A stretch of 64,000 nucleotides of DNA from Tetragonia tetragonoides (Eukaryota; Streptophyta; Magnoliopsida; Caryophyllales; Aizoaceae): assembly GCA_038025085.1 (NCBI GenBank), contig CM076146.1:20283001-20347000 (forward strand), in the 5' to 3' direction. The notes beneath the pieces are model-generated. The model made no database searches and was not told the DNA's origin. It was given only the letters and a program-made list of their open reading frames with translations. Numbering within the stretch: the first letter of the stretch is position 1; each line of letters begins with the position of its first letter. A program made the position numbers and the translations under genes. Below are positions 34,341 through 45,551 of this stretch, one piece after another.

Positions 34341-35584
34341 TGTAGACGCCAAAAAAGTGCCTTCAGATTTCTCCCCAAAAGCCCGATGATGAAAGGAGTA
34401 ATTTATAAACTTGAATGCTAATTTTGCGTTAACAGGTAAAATAAGGTCTCAGGTTTTTCCTCGATCATTCCTTCATTCCTGTTCAAGAGCTTTCCAACGA
34501 CACCTCTCGTGTCTTTTTTTGACTCCTGATCGTCAAGTTGCGAGCGGGGGGTAAACCCATATTTTACCGCAGAAGGGTAAAACGGTCATTTCATATTTTC
34601 AGAATACCAAAATTCATCCAAAAATGAAAATTGACTGGATGTCATCATATGACAACATTATATGATGACATCCAGCTGGCAAGCTGACAGCCGTCAGCGG
34701 CGCTCGCTGGGTCTCCAGGCCCGACTCTTTTTAAGCCCAAATTCCGAATTTCGGCCTCCCTTCACCCGTCCAACCCTACTTCCTGCGCCTATAAATACGA
34801 ATCCTCGACCCTCATTCAAAAACACACAGTCTACAGTTCACAACCTCTATTCTCGGTTGAGTACTCCCGAGCTTCCCCCTCTTTCTTCCAAATTTGAGAT
34901 CTTGTCTTTACTATTTTTGCTAAATAGCCTACAATTCATGTACTAACTCCTGAGGGCTCAAATTAAATTAATTACCTAATTGTTTATTTTCTAGTAGTCA
35001 TAATGTAGATATCATGCCCATAACGTCTTTTATCGCTTACTAAATATTGTCTTTCAAAGCGTGTCTAGTCATTGTAATGCTCAACTTGTCAATCGAATTG
35101 CATGTCTAAACAAGGGTTAGAAATAAATGTTGTGATGCTTTTGATAAACCAATTAATAGTCTAAGTCTAGGTTGTTAATCCAATTTGTGTTGGAGTCATG
35201 TCTTTAAATTATTAAGCAAACTTCAGTTAGTAGAGGCCGTCATAATACGGGCGAGTTGGGTGCCTAACATCTTCCCACCTCGTACCTTCGCCCCCGAACC
35301 CTTTATTCTTGGGTACTCATATGTTCTATATGAGCGGGAGTCTTTCTAAAAACATGATCAGTTCACTTATCGCGCTATTGGGTTGTCCCTTCGGATTGTC
35401 CCTTCCGTTTGTCCCCTCGATAAAACACCGATAGCAGATTTGTGACCTATTTTATGGTTTTTATTCAATTCAAGTCTTTACAAAATCTTTTCTAACTAGA
35501 TGGTCCCTTGAACTTATGTAAACCCGCAACTTATAAATTTTCTATTCGGACACACTCCGTGGCGAGAAATCCCGGATCCTTACA
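34341..35584 (+). repeat. Tat-1 3' LTR
   Basis: 1.24 kb partner of 12415-13691, starting TGTAGACGCC and ending GATCCTTACA. U3 has a perfect 14-bp inverted repeat at 34637-34673 (arm GGATGTCATCATAT, 9-base loop). The TATA box is in CCTATAAATACG (34791-34802). The differences from the 5' LTR include small indels in U3, so the element is not young. Confidence 0.88.
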
Positions 35585-36095
35585 GATTTTTGTTGTAGTG
35601 CATTTTGAACTTTTGGGCTTGTATTAAACCTGCTCCAATAAATTGCATTTTATTATCACACAAATGCCCATATGTGAATTTAATCATCTAATTTCCGAAT
35701 GCGAAAACACAAAACTCATGTAATTTTCGAGCACTTAGCACATTTGGGGTACACTTTCCCCCTAAAATTAAAATAAAAGAAAATGAAAAAAATAGAAAAA
35801 GATGGAATAAAAAGGAAAATAATTAAAGAAAATATTGAATATGAAAATAAAAAGGAAAAAAGTGGAACTTGATAATCCTAATTAAAAGAAGAAAAGAAAA
35901 TAGATAGGAGATGAAAAGAAAACAGGCAAGAGCCAAAACTAAGGTAAGAAAATTTAACTAGGAGCTTCCATAAGCTGTCCATGTGGGAAAAAGGAAGGTA
36001 GAGCTCGGTCAAGGAGAAAATGAGTGGACTAGACCTTTGCTAATTAGTCCAAACATGCGCCTATATACGGGGACCGCTAGGACTCCTAGCGGCTG
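35585..36095 (+). other. Tat-3 spacer between aORF2 and aORF1 (left part)
   Basis: Continues the sequence broken at 12414 by Tat-1. It is homologous in reverse complement to about 52440-52640 of Tat-2 (TTGTTGTAGTGCATTTTGAA). An A-rich tract occupies 35764-35900. It ends with the inverted repeat CCGCTAGGACTCCTAGCGG (36074-36092) and the target duplication GGCTG (36091-36095). No gene. Confidence 0.6.
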
Positions 36096-39000
36096 TGTGA
36101 TACCCCAATATTTTCTATAATTATAATATCGATTTATAACCCATTTATAAATAGTTTCGGAGATTTAAATCCTATATTTATATAACGATTCAATTTATTC
36201 AAATAAAGCCATAATAATATTAATTATTATTATGGGAATTTAGTGATTTATAATTATCAGATTTGAGGGATTTAATTAAATTATTTTGTATATGAATAAG
36301 GTTTATTCATATTGTTTTAATTAGCATTTAATTGGTTTTAATTAGCAATTAAATTAGAAAATTATTCCTAAGCATAGTAGGTTTTGACTTTCATTGATTG
36401 GGGACCTATCTAAGCAAAGAGATGAACCAATTTATCAGTTTGCAAAACTGAGCCAAAAACCTCATCATCTTTCTCTTCTCTCTCTCACGGCACAACTCAC
36501 TCTCTCTCCTCTCTTTCTCAACCGCGCCTCTCTCCTCCCCCTGCCGCCGCGGGCCACCAGGCCAGCCACCGGTCTTCCCCCTCGCCGGTAATCTCTCCTC
36601 CTCCCTCTCTCTTTCAGTCTTTCTCTCTCTTTCTCCTTATCTCTTTCGTGCTCTGTTTTCGCCCCCCTCCCCTGCTTTCACGTGTTGTGGCTGCCGCACC
36701 ACCGCCGCGCCTGGGTGCTCGCTGACGAGTGGGCGGCGTTGCTGGGTCTCCCCCGCCCCTTCTCTCTCTCTCTTAGTCGCTCTCTCTCTCAGTTGCAATC
36801 TCCCTCTCTCTCTCACAATTTCTCTCGCCTCTCTCTGCTCCGCCGTCGGTGCTCCGGCGATCCACCGCCGACCATGGTGGTCGGTGGGTGGTAGTCTTGG
36901 TGATGGGTTAGGCCATGGGTCCCCATGCTTGGGTGATCGTGGCCTGGGCTCGAAAAATCGATTTGGGTTTCGTTTTATAACTTCGTTTAATTAATTTCGT
37001 ATTTTCAGTGTTTTTCAATATTTCTTTTTATTTTTTTGTACTCGTTTGGAGCCCGAATCTGGATTTTCAAAAGCCTACATTGTATGAAGTAAATCAAGGA
37101 ATTTAATAAAAAAAATCAGTTTACAGTTTCAGTACAGTTTAAATTTTCGTATTTAATAAACTCAGTTTCGGTAATTGTTTTTCATTAGGACTTAACGGGC
37201 AAGCGTGATCATCTTTGTACGTGGAGCTTACATACTGTTTAGTGAGTGTTTGTTAGGTAAGTGATTGTGCCTACCTCTTTCCAAAACCCATAAAAAGGTT
37301 TTGACTTGTTATGTGTTAATTACCTGATTGTTGTGAATTTAATATGTGAAGCATGATTAAATTATATCGTCGTTAATTATGAGAATTAGAAATATATTCT
37401 TCGCTGTAATTATGAAATATATTGAATATGATGAGTTTACGAAGTTTCGTTAATTAATTAGTTCATATGCTAATAATTGAGCATGTATGGCGATGTTGAA
37501 AGTCTAATATTATTATGATATAATATATATGCTATTTGGAATGGGTTAATATTGAGCACCTAATATACTTCGTTGGATTATTTGTTGAAAGTGTAATTTT
37601 TTGATATCATGTTTTACTGGCGAAGTGCTGCTAAAATTTCTTTAGACATATATGAAGCATGATTATTCTCAATATGCATTAATGTCATTATCATCACTAT
37701 TATTATTCATTGTCATGAGCATGAAATGAAGTAGTGAGTCATGGTCTCTTTGTACCACTAAGTCGACCAATGCAATTATGTGAATTGAATTGTAAATTAG
37801 AATAAGACTCCTAATGGATCCGTAGGAGTAGTCGAGCAATTGAGACTTATCTAATTGATGTAATCTAGGGATGCGTGATTCTTAAGTTACTTATGGACAC
37901 CTCGTAGCGTGTTCGGGATGGATTATTCCCCGTTGTTTAATTCTCTACGTATCAATTATTATGTTAGAGATAGTGTGAATATACACTAGAGTAAGTCCAT
38001 GGCATCTCGATATCAATCTATAAACAGTATGGGTAATCGCTGATCTATTCGCTCTCTTATTACTCTAATCAAGATGGTTTGTCTGTTTGTGTTCGAACGA
38101 TCACTAAAGCAAGAATTGCATGTAATTGAATATTGAGCATGCGTGTGCTTGATTGTATGACTACTTGTGCATGCAAATGATTTTCAATGATTCTTCTAAA
38201 ACCCAGGAAAGGTTTGCGAAAGTGTTTTTATTTGGTATAGACGACGTTTATTCAGTTTATCTGATTTTTGTTTTTATATGTTTCTTCTCTTTTTTTCTGT
38301 ACGTTGTTTCCGTCATGGAAACCAAACTACAAATGTTGCTGAGTGAGGACGTATAGCTTAGGAGTTTAATTGTAGGCTAGTTCTCTAGAACTGTTATTTC
38401 TTTTGGTTTATGGGATTTTGGTTTGTGCCTTTGAAGGCAAAGTTGTAATAATACATTAATGGACTTATGTTCACTTGATATACAACAGTGATATTAATGT
38501 TTAGGTCATTTAGATGCTTCCTTTGAATTTAGGGGAGAGCAATGGGACCAAGTACCTGGTTCTGGATCCGGAACCGGTCAGGACCCGGCGGATCTAGACT
38601 TGGAACCAGTCCCACCGGGACCAATTCTAGTTCCAAAATTTTGGAACTGGTTGGAACCAGTACCAATTCCGGGTACCAGTTTTTGGGACCAGGTACCCAC
38701 CGGGTACCCGGCAGGACTAATTCAAAGAACAAGTTTATGAGTTTCATACTTTGATGTGGCATTGAGTTTTATTAATTATTGTTTTTGTATTTTCGGTTTT
38801 GGGTTATAAGATTATGATATTAGGTAAAATTTAGTAATAGATGGTTTATTAAAGAGTGTTGTATGAAATAATATTAAGTTTTGGGGAAAAAAGAGAACCA
38901 AAAATTCTATAAAAAAGTGGAAACGGGTACTTGGTCCCGGAACCGGTACCCGCCAATTCTAGTACCAGTTCCCAAATTTCAGTATCCGTGGTAACCAGTT

Positions 39001-39238
39001 CCAGTACCAGTCCTAGATTTCAGGATCCGCCAGTACCAGTTCCAGGTATTTTAGACGGGGACCCGGCCATGCTCAACCCTACCTTTGATACCTATCTTTT
39101 CTTTCTGCTTAGCATTTATTCCTTAGCGATGAATGTTGTAGTAGCAACCCTCGGGTTTGGGACGGTTCAGTGGTGTCGAGGCATGTATAAGCACGTCGAT
39201 AGTTCCCAGGAAATCTTTGAAAGTTTTTGGGTGTTACA
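36096..39238 (+). mobile_element. solo LTR A (3.1 kb)
   Basis: It begins TGTGATACCCCAATATTTTC and ends GGGTGTTACA. It is flanked by a perfect 5-base duplication GGCTG (36091-36095 and 39239-39243). It belongs to the same family as LTR B (45103-47509 plus 58681-58768). It includes a CT-rich leader-like stretch (36480-36880) and a hAT-like insertion (38530-39081). Without that it would be about 2.6 kb. The flanks rejoin into the aORF1 upstream region of Tat-3. Short frames such as 36682-36894 are simple-sequence readings. Confidence 0.85.
38530..39081. mobile_element. hAT-like non-autonomous element with GGAACCGGTACC subterminal repeats
   Basis: The ends are imperfect inverted repeats: TAGGGGAGAGCAATGG on the left, and TAGGGTTGAGCATGG reading inward from 39081. 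Flanks CCTTTGAA (38520-38527) and CCTTTGAT (39082-39089) match at 7 of 8 bases, the size of a hAT duplication, though two extra T bases lie at the left end. Both subterminal regions are dense in GGAACC/GGTACC motifs in both orientations, and the centre is AT-rich. No transposase. LTR B has a deletion over this position, so the empty site cannot be checked there. Confidence 0.65.
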
Positions 39239-39243
39239 GGCTG

Positions 39244-39528
39244 TGCTAGAGCTCAAGTAGTCACCACTTGGCAAGCGGTTGAGCCGCTTGTCCTAGCGGC
39301 TAACCTCTAGCAGGAGCGGTTAAGCCACTTGTTTGGCGGTCAAGCGTCTGCGCTGGGGGAAAGGCTGCCTGACCCCTTTTTTTGTCGGTTGTCCGTGTTT
39401 CCTTAGTTTTTCGTGGGGAATCCAACCAAAACCTCTATATAACCAAATTTTCTCCTTTTCTCTCCTCACCACTTACATTGAGCCCTTAGTGAGTGAAAAT
39501 TCCTTGAGAGAAAATCCTTGACTTCAAC
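39244..39528 (+). promoter_or_regulatory. promoter of Tat-3 aORF1 with AAGCGG/CCGCTT palindromes
   Basis: CAAGCGGTTGAGCCGCTTG (39270-39288) and further related motifs lie within 39260-39350. A TATA box (CTCTATATAACC) follows near 39432 and a pyrimidine-rich leader precedes the ATG at 39529. The layout, palindromes then TATA, mirrors U3 of LTR family X (3715-3945) and the aORF1 promoter of Tat-2 (51990-52240). Confidence 0.6.
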
Positions 39529-40974
39529 ATGGTGAATTTTGATGATGTTTTTGATGCTTGGTTAACTTCCATGACTATAGAGGAGAGGTTAGAACTTACT
39601 CCCTTCCACCTCAATGCCTTCTTTCACCTTAAGCAAGATAAAGTTCTGTAGGATTTTCTTCATGCTTCGATAGAGTTTTGGGACCCGAAGTTCCATCTCT
39701 TCCGTTTTGGTGCCCATGACTTTTTTCACCTCTAGGGCCCTGGATGCGATGGAAATGAGGTACAATAAACGTGCCTTTGTATTTTGCTTTCTCCATCGTT
39801 ACTTATTTGTTGGTGGCAACAAAGACGCTCTTATTCCATCCGGGAAGAAGTCTACCATCAACAAGGGAAATGCTTGCCTTCTTAGGGTGACCGAGCAAAT
39901 TAAATGGGATAGCTCTCCTATGCACTTAGTTGTGGGAGAGACAATCCTTGCTCTAGATTGGCTCAAGAGCAATCCTCAAGAGCTCTTCACCGGAAGTCCT
40001 CTACTCCTTTAAGTAAGTTATTTTTTTTGTGATAAAGCCTTAATCTTTGTGGATTTAACTTTAAGTAATGAAATTCTCATCTTGTACTGACTTGAATTTT
40101 GCGGTTGTTTTCTGGTGTGTAGATATGGCGTCAAGAGAGATTCCACTTGCTTGAGGCCTCAATTGACACTGGGAAGCTCCTCCCTCAGCACTTTCCGGCG
40201 AGGCGCCAAACGTTCTCTGAATCCTCTCGGGAGGAGTGGATAGCATACTTCTACACTGATATCCAACTGTCTTTGTTCCTCCCATGGTGGCGTACCACCA
40301 AAATTGTACACCTTGACATTCTTTTTGCCAAACCGCCTTCTCCACCAATACGGTATAAGGCAAAGGATCCCAAATGTAAGTTGTGAGCCTCCTTGCCAAA
40401 GGCCTTTGGCGTCCTCTTTGGTGTCTAACTGGGAGCGACATTGGAACCGTCGCCAAGTTTGGACTAAACCGATATACCCGTAATCAAACGGGCTATCGAC
40501 CTTCTATAAGGAGTGGGTTTGTAGCGGTGACTACCAAGTCAACAAGAGGCTCCCAAAGCAAGAGAAAGAGTTATTCAAAACCCGCCAGTATGATGAGCGG
40601 TTTGACCTCTTTGGTTGCCTGCTACAAATTTATTCCTCACACTACGATAGTGGGTCTGTACAGGAGTACATGTTTCTTTCCCTATAGGGACATGAGGCAG
40701 TATGGGTAAAGCAGGTTATCCCTCATTAGGAGACTATGAGACAACCTACCCTGGCTTTGACAACTGAATTTGCTAAGAACTGGAGCACATACTGGCGTGG
40801 CAGGGATCGTTGGACAGTACCCCGGATGATTGCCCCAACTCAAGTTTCTGAGACCTACTTAACTTGGCTTTCTTGCAGTGATGGAGAAGCGAGACGAGCC
40901 CTTCATCATGAGGAGTGGAATAAGCTAGTACCTAGGTATGACTCCGAAACAGAAAGCAAGAAAAGGAAGGAAGG
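39529..40974 (+). pseudogene. Tat-3 antisense ORF1, DUF7745 / plant-mobile-domain-like
   Basis: Homologue of the Tat-1 gene 17701-19032. The start MVNFDDVFDAW at 39529 is preceded by a promoter-like region. Blocks: the EFWDPKFHLFRFGAHD stretch, MRYNKRAFVFCFLHRYLFVG, the SSPMHLVVGETILALDWLK stretch, LTSLVACYKFIPHTTIV, RSTCFFPYRDMRQYG and TQVSETYLTWLSCSD. A stop stands in the first exon (near 39649). The part between FGAHD and FFTSRA (CPLVEEF...DLAKL in Tat-2) is deleted. Frame changes occur in 40100-40500. The basic C-terminal tail is lost where LTR Z copy 2 starts at 40975. It is antisense to its host element. Confidence 0.75.
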
Positions 40975-42770
40975 TGTAAGAACCCTCGCCTTTTCTACGC
41001 CTTTCGAGGTGTTTGGATTTGAGAACTAATGGTTATTAAATAATATAAGCAATATAATTCGATTGTGATGGGGAAATAATTCGCAAGCAATGAAGTCGCC
41101 ACCAATTTTTAAGAAAATAATTGGAAACCATCAAAAAGTGCACCCAATTCCTATTGGGAATTGACTCATACCAAAAGGGGGCTAAATATTGAGTTTGAGG
41201 GTGTAGGTACAAAATAAACAAAACGAATCTCATCTAAATCGACCAAAATAACGGCCTCTACTAAGCTTATCCATGTCAAATATTTATTTAAGCTATATAG
41301 TTCCGCATAAATCCGGTCGTCCAAAGTCCTAAAATCAACTAGGCGGGTTAAAGACAACCAAGATAGCTACCGTAATCACTTTGCACAATTTATATCCAAT
41401 TTACCTGCATCATCTATTAAGCACAAACCAAGAGATAAGAGCAATAATAAAACGCTCCAACCCACCACACTTTGTTAAACGCGCCAAGCATTGCATATGC
41501 ACAACAATAAATTTGTTAGTAACTTTAATGGAAGTATAATGCAAAAATACCAACTTTATGCTAAAATAAACCTAAAGAGGTTGCTACATGCATAAATAAA
41601 AATAAAAAGATGCAATATGCATAAATCAATAGAAAAGATGCAAATTTTAAATTAAACTAAGATGCATAATTATTTACAAAGATCAAAACATGCATAATTA
41701 TTCAACCATAATCAACAGCTAAGTAAAACATGATTGAAAATATAAAAGAAGAATTTAATAGAGAGATTTAGGCTCTCAGGATGGTTAACCTGGACGTTCT
41801 ATTCGAACAGGACTAGTAGAATTTGAATTGCTCTTAAATCTTGGGTGCTAGGTTGGATGCCAGGGCTTGCTTGAGTCTTCAAATTCTGAATTCTCTATGA
41901 TTTAGGGTTTTTGTGCTCTCAAATTGCTCTCAAAATTATAAACTAACCAACCTCTCCTAAAAGAGGGTGAAAGGGAGTATTTATAGAGTTAGGGGACCAA
42001 ATTAGGGGCCTAGGGCTGTAGCCCCGGTGCCAAAAATCAGCACAACCAGAAAATCAGGCCCAACAGCCACACGGAGGGCGGCTGGGCCTAGCGGCTGACC
42101 AAAAGGCCCCTAGCTGTCACGCGTGTGCCGCTGGGTCATTAGCGTTAGCCGCTCGACCTGGATGATGGGTTCTGTTCAATGCTCATGTGTGTTTAATGTC
42201 CTCACCAGTGACGCGCGAAGACCCAAACTAACATTTGAAAAAGGTCGGTCAGTAGGCGGCAATTTGACTCCGGCTAGTTAAGGCCTATGGGGCTCAATTA
42301 ACAAAACATTTACCCCGTATTAAATGGGAACAAAGATTAATTAAGATTTAAAAACTCTCATGTTTAACGTGTTTAGGAATCTAGATACTAAAGCTCTCTA
42401 TTAACTAAAGAACAACGAGGAGCATGAAAGACTTAAACTGAATACCAATGAATTGAACTGAACTAAATTAATTATTAAATAATAGTAATGCAAAAACACA
42501 CCCTAACTGTATGTGGTTTCAATTTTGCTAAATTGACTTAAACTAAATACCACTTAATTAAACAAAAACTTAATCGATTATTAAATTAAAGTAATACAAA
42601 AACACATCCTAACCATATGGGCGGGTTTCAATTCCAAAAGTATCAAAGTTGATTTATTGTTTTGCATATTTTTACTGCTTCATATTTTGTAACTTACTAA
42701 TCAAGTGACATATTTTTACTCTAGAATGTCCGTTTTGAACTGAGGGTCGAACATCGCTCGGGGATGGTAT
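40975..42770 (-). repeat. Tat LTR, family Z, copy 2 (3' LTR of Tat-4, minus strand)
   Basis: Read on the minus strand it ends GGGTTCTTACA at 40975, matching the end of copy 1 at 11379. The match runs to about 42110, and a TATA box (CTATAAATACTCCC, minus) lies near 41980. The 5' boundary is uncertain, between about 42320 and 42770, because I could not locate a clear polypurine tract. A degenerate roughly 100-base duplication lies at 42440-42640. It is inserted at the 3' end of Tat-3 aORF1. Confidence 0.65.
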
Positions 42771-43640
42771 CAATACCTGTAGGGGACCTGTATGAAGAGT
42801 AAATGAAAAAGTTAGTTAACGCTTTGAGAATGACCAACGTAGAATGCTTCAGCAAACAGTGACTAACCATCATTCGGCAGATGCCGAGATTCCGTGCCTA
42901 CAAGAGAAACGAAAAAAATCGACTAGACAACGCAATCAAAATGACGGCTGTAAATGGAAACTGACACTGGTGAGAGTGAAAGGTACAAATGCTTCATTCT
43001 AGACAAACAGTGACTAAGCACCACTCGGCGGATGCCGAGATTCCGTCCCTGTACGAGAAACGAAAAGGTCGACGAGACAGCGCGATCAAAATAACAACTA
43101 TAAATGGTTAAATCTTATGAACTGTTTAAATTCATTAGTTTTAGCAATCATTGACCGAAACATATATAAAAAAACAAAGGACAGTATAACCCCACGAGCG
43201 ATCATTGACTAACACAAAATAGTTTTAGAGGATCAACTAGGCTTGGAAAACAATTTGTGAACACCGGCTGTCCCAAAAATATACAGTGCTAGAAAATCAA
43301 ATGGGCTTAAAAAACAACTTGCGAACACCGGCTGTCCCAAAAATAAATAGAGCTAGAAAATGAACTGGGCTTAAAAATAATTTGCGAACACCGGCTGTCC
43401 CCAAAATAAATATTGCCAGAAAATCAACCTGGCTTGAAAACAATTTGTGAGCACCAACTGTCCCCAAAATAAAAGTGCCAGAAAATCAACTGGGCTTAAA
43501 ATCAATTTGCGGACACCGGCTGTCCCCAAAATAAATAGTGCAAGAAAATAAACTGGGCTTAAAATCAACTTGTGAACACCGGCTGTCCCAAAAAAAACTT
43601 GTGCCAGAAAATCAACTTGGCTTAAAATAATTTGACCGCT
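42771..43640 (-). other. Tat-4 3' region with hairpins and a 62-bp tandem repeat
   Basis: Homologous, inverted, to 33250-34110 of Tat-1. It holds the two CTCGGC-type hairpins (42873-42888, 43024-43039). At about 43225-43640 are six copies of a 62-63-bp unit containing CACCGGCTGTCCC (one variant reads CACCAACTGTCCC). Short minus-strand frames here are readings of the repeat. Confidence 0.75.
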
Positions 43641-43859
43641 CCGGGAGTTCAATATTGTTGGAGAGTACCTGGGCTTGTGCATTTGAGACCTGCAAAACAA
43701 GTGGGTTAGTTTTACCTGATAATACTTGGTACCATAGGATGGACCAACTGTTGAATTTTAAATTTGTGGGCCAAAGGGATTTGTTCCCGCGCACTCGGTA
43801 CTGGTCTTCATCACGAACCAACTGTGCAAAATAACAGTTTTTGGGCTGAAAAGGAATCG

Positions 43860-43980
43860 TGTGGCAGTAGGGGGCCTGCACGTGCAGGCCAACAAGGGCC
43901 GCTGGCGGCCCAGGCCAGCGGTGCTGGGCTTCACAGAGAGCGTCGCTGGCTGCTCTCACGAGCGTCGCCAGCGACGCTTA
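43860..43980 (+). promoter_or_regulatory. cluster of perfect palindromes upstream of Tat-4 aORF2
   Basis: Three perfect palindromes in about 105 bases: GGCCTGCACGTGCAGGCC (43873-43890, with a central CACGTG G-box core), GGGCCGCTGGCGGCCC (43896-43911; arms of 7) and GCGTCGCCAGCGACGC (43962-43977; arms of 7). They lie about 280-385 bases before the aORF2 ATG at 44256. They are likely binding sites for dimeric factors; no protein is identified. Confidence 0.55.
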
Positions 43981-44255
43981 AATGAGCTGATAAATTGGTT
44001 TTTTTCGCGAGCTTCTTCTCGTTTTGCTCATTTGTTCTTCTTCTTCGTCGAGCTAGCTTCCACGATTGTCAAGCTCTCCCACTTCTTGAAGGTAAGTCAA
44101 TTCTTGACCAAATTCCTTGCTTTTTGTCTTGAACTTGTTTAAGTTTCCGCCTAGTAGCTTAATTTCGGGTTGCATCTTGAATGGGTACTTGTACCTTGCG
44201 AATCTGACATTCGAAACTTTCCCTTGTACAGGGAGAATGCTTCAATTCTTCATCT

Positions 44256-44868
44256 ATGGCTCCCAAAGACAAAGGGAAGCGTCCTATGGGTGAGGAAGAG
44301 GAAAACCACGTCCTCTTTCGTACTGGGTTCCCGTCATCTAGGATACCTCTTACACAGCATGCAAATGGATCGACTCTGTATCAGGATTCGTTCATGCGTC
44401 TGGACTGGAGCCCGGCAGAGGCTTGAGACCGTAGTATTTTGCTGTTGGACAGGAGGAGTCATCTGTCTAACCATTTGGTATGTTCCTGACTTCTTTGGTT
44501 TTTTTTCTGTTTATTCATTTTGTACTGAAAATTTGAACTATTAGTGCTCCGGCACACGAACAAATTGGGATTGTACTGGATTGGTGGTCAGCTGTATATA
44601 ATATTTGTGTGGAATTATTTGGGCTGTATTTGTAGTATATGGGGTGTTGAGAATTTTTTTTTTTTTGTTGGCTAGGGAGTTGGTGCTTATCTGCAGGCTC
44701 ATGGGTCTACTTCGAACTGGACCATGATGCTGGATACTTTTACTGAGGGGATTAGGGGGATAATTCTGGCTTCAGGTTTTGACTACTTTATTTCGGTTAT
44801 CCCGGCTTGTCATTCTAGGGACACCAGAATAGTTTCCCGTGGGTTACTGGAGAGGTTTTGGGATTCCG
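44256..44868 (+). pseudogene. Tat-4 antisense ORF2, 5' exons only
   Basis: Exon 1 (44256-44477) starts MAPKDKGKRPMGEEEE and includes QDSFMRLDWSPAEA then a stop. It ends at a GTATGT donor. An intron runs 44478-44696, ending TATCTGCAG. Exon 2 starts AHGSTSNWTMMLDTF and includes CHSRDTRIVSRGLLERFWD. It matches Tat-1 aORF2 exon for exon. It stops at about 44868, where integrase sequence on the other strand begins, so the mobile-domain core, the rest of aORF2 and all of aORF1 have been deleted from Tat-4. Confidence 0.75.
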
Positions 44869-45102
44869 ATGCTGGATCTTGAACTGAGCTAGGAGTTCAA
44901 TCATTCTTTCATAAAATGCGACCCGTTATTACTAATGATTTCTTGGGGAACCCTGTATTTAGCTATTATGTTGTTCTTGATGAACTTGACCACATGTTTT
45001 GCTTTGAGCTTTGCGTAGGATTGCGGTTAGACCCATTTAGTAAAGTAGTCAATAGCAACTAGAATATATTCATGGCCTCCTTTACCCGTTGGTGTTATTT
45101 TG
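44869..45102 (-). pseudogene. int: Tat-4 integrase core, downstream half
   Basis: Minus strand: TPTGKGGHEYILVAIDYFTK continues the integrase whose upstream half ends at 58769. IIAKYRVPQEIISNNGSHF follows, with the second catalytic aspartate position read as asparagine (NNG rather than DHG), then the ELLAQFKIQHR stretch. A stop replaces the residue after KWV and there is a frameshift near 44920. Solo LTR B separates it from the rest. Confidence 0.8.
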
Positions 45103-45478
45103 TGTGATACCCCAATATTTTCTATAATTATAATATTGATTTATAATTCATTTATAAATGGTTTCGGAGATTTAAATCGTATATTTATATAACGATTTGA
45201 TTTATTCAAATAAAGCCATAATAATATTAATTATTATTATGGGAATTTTGTGATTTATAGTTACCAAATTTGGGGGATTTAATTAAATTGTTTTGTATAT
45301 GAATAAGGTTTATTCATATTGTTAATTTGCATTTAAATCAGAAAATTATTCCCAAACCTAGTAGGTTTTGACTTGGTAGACTGGGGACGTATATAAGCAA
45401 AAAGATGGGCAATTTTATTAGTTTACAAAACTGAACCAAACCTCAGAAGCCCTCTCTCTCTCCTCTCTCTCATGGCAC

Positions 45479-45480
<2 letters not shown>

Positions 45481-45551
<71 letters not shown>

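Larger units (their letters stand above)
12415..35584 (+). mobile_element. Tat-1: complete-ended Tat/Ogre-like Ty3/gypsy element holding a 10.4 kb insertion
   Basis: The 5' LTR (12415-13691) and 3' LTR (34341-35584) share ends TGTAGACG...CCTTACA. A tRNA-Arg-type primer site follows the first and a polypurine tract precedes the second. Flanking 5-mers TATAT and GATTT each differ by one base from GATAT, the sequence found uninterrupted in the homologous empty site (reverse complement of about 52630-52650). Order: LTR, leader, gag remnant, RNase H tail plus integrase, then on the opposite strand aORF1 and aORF2, then a repeat-bearing 3' region and LTR. Protease and reverse transcriptase are missing. 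Without the array at 19509-29901 it would be about 12.8 kb. Confidence 0.85.

Noticed and set aside
43225..43640. A regular direct-repeat array resembling CRISPR
   Set aside because: Plant nuclear context, repeats are contiguous and degenerate with no unique spacers, and they lie in a retrotransposon 3' region.
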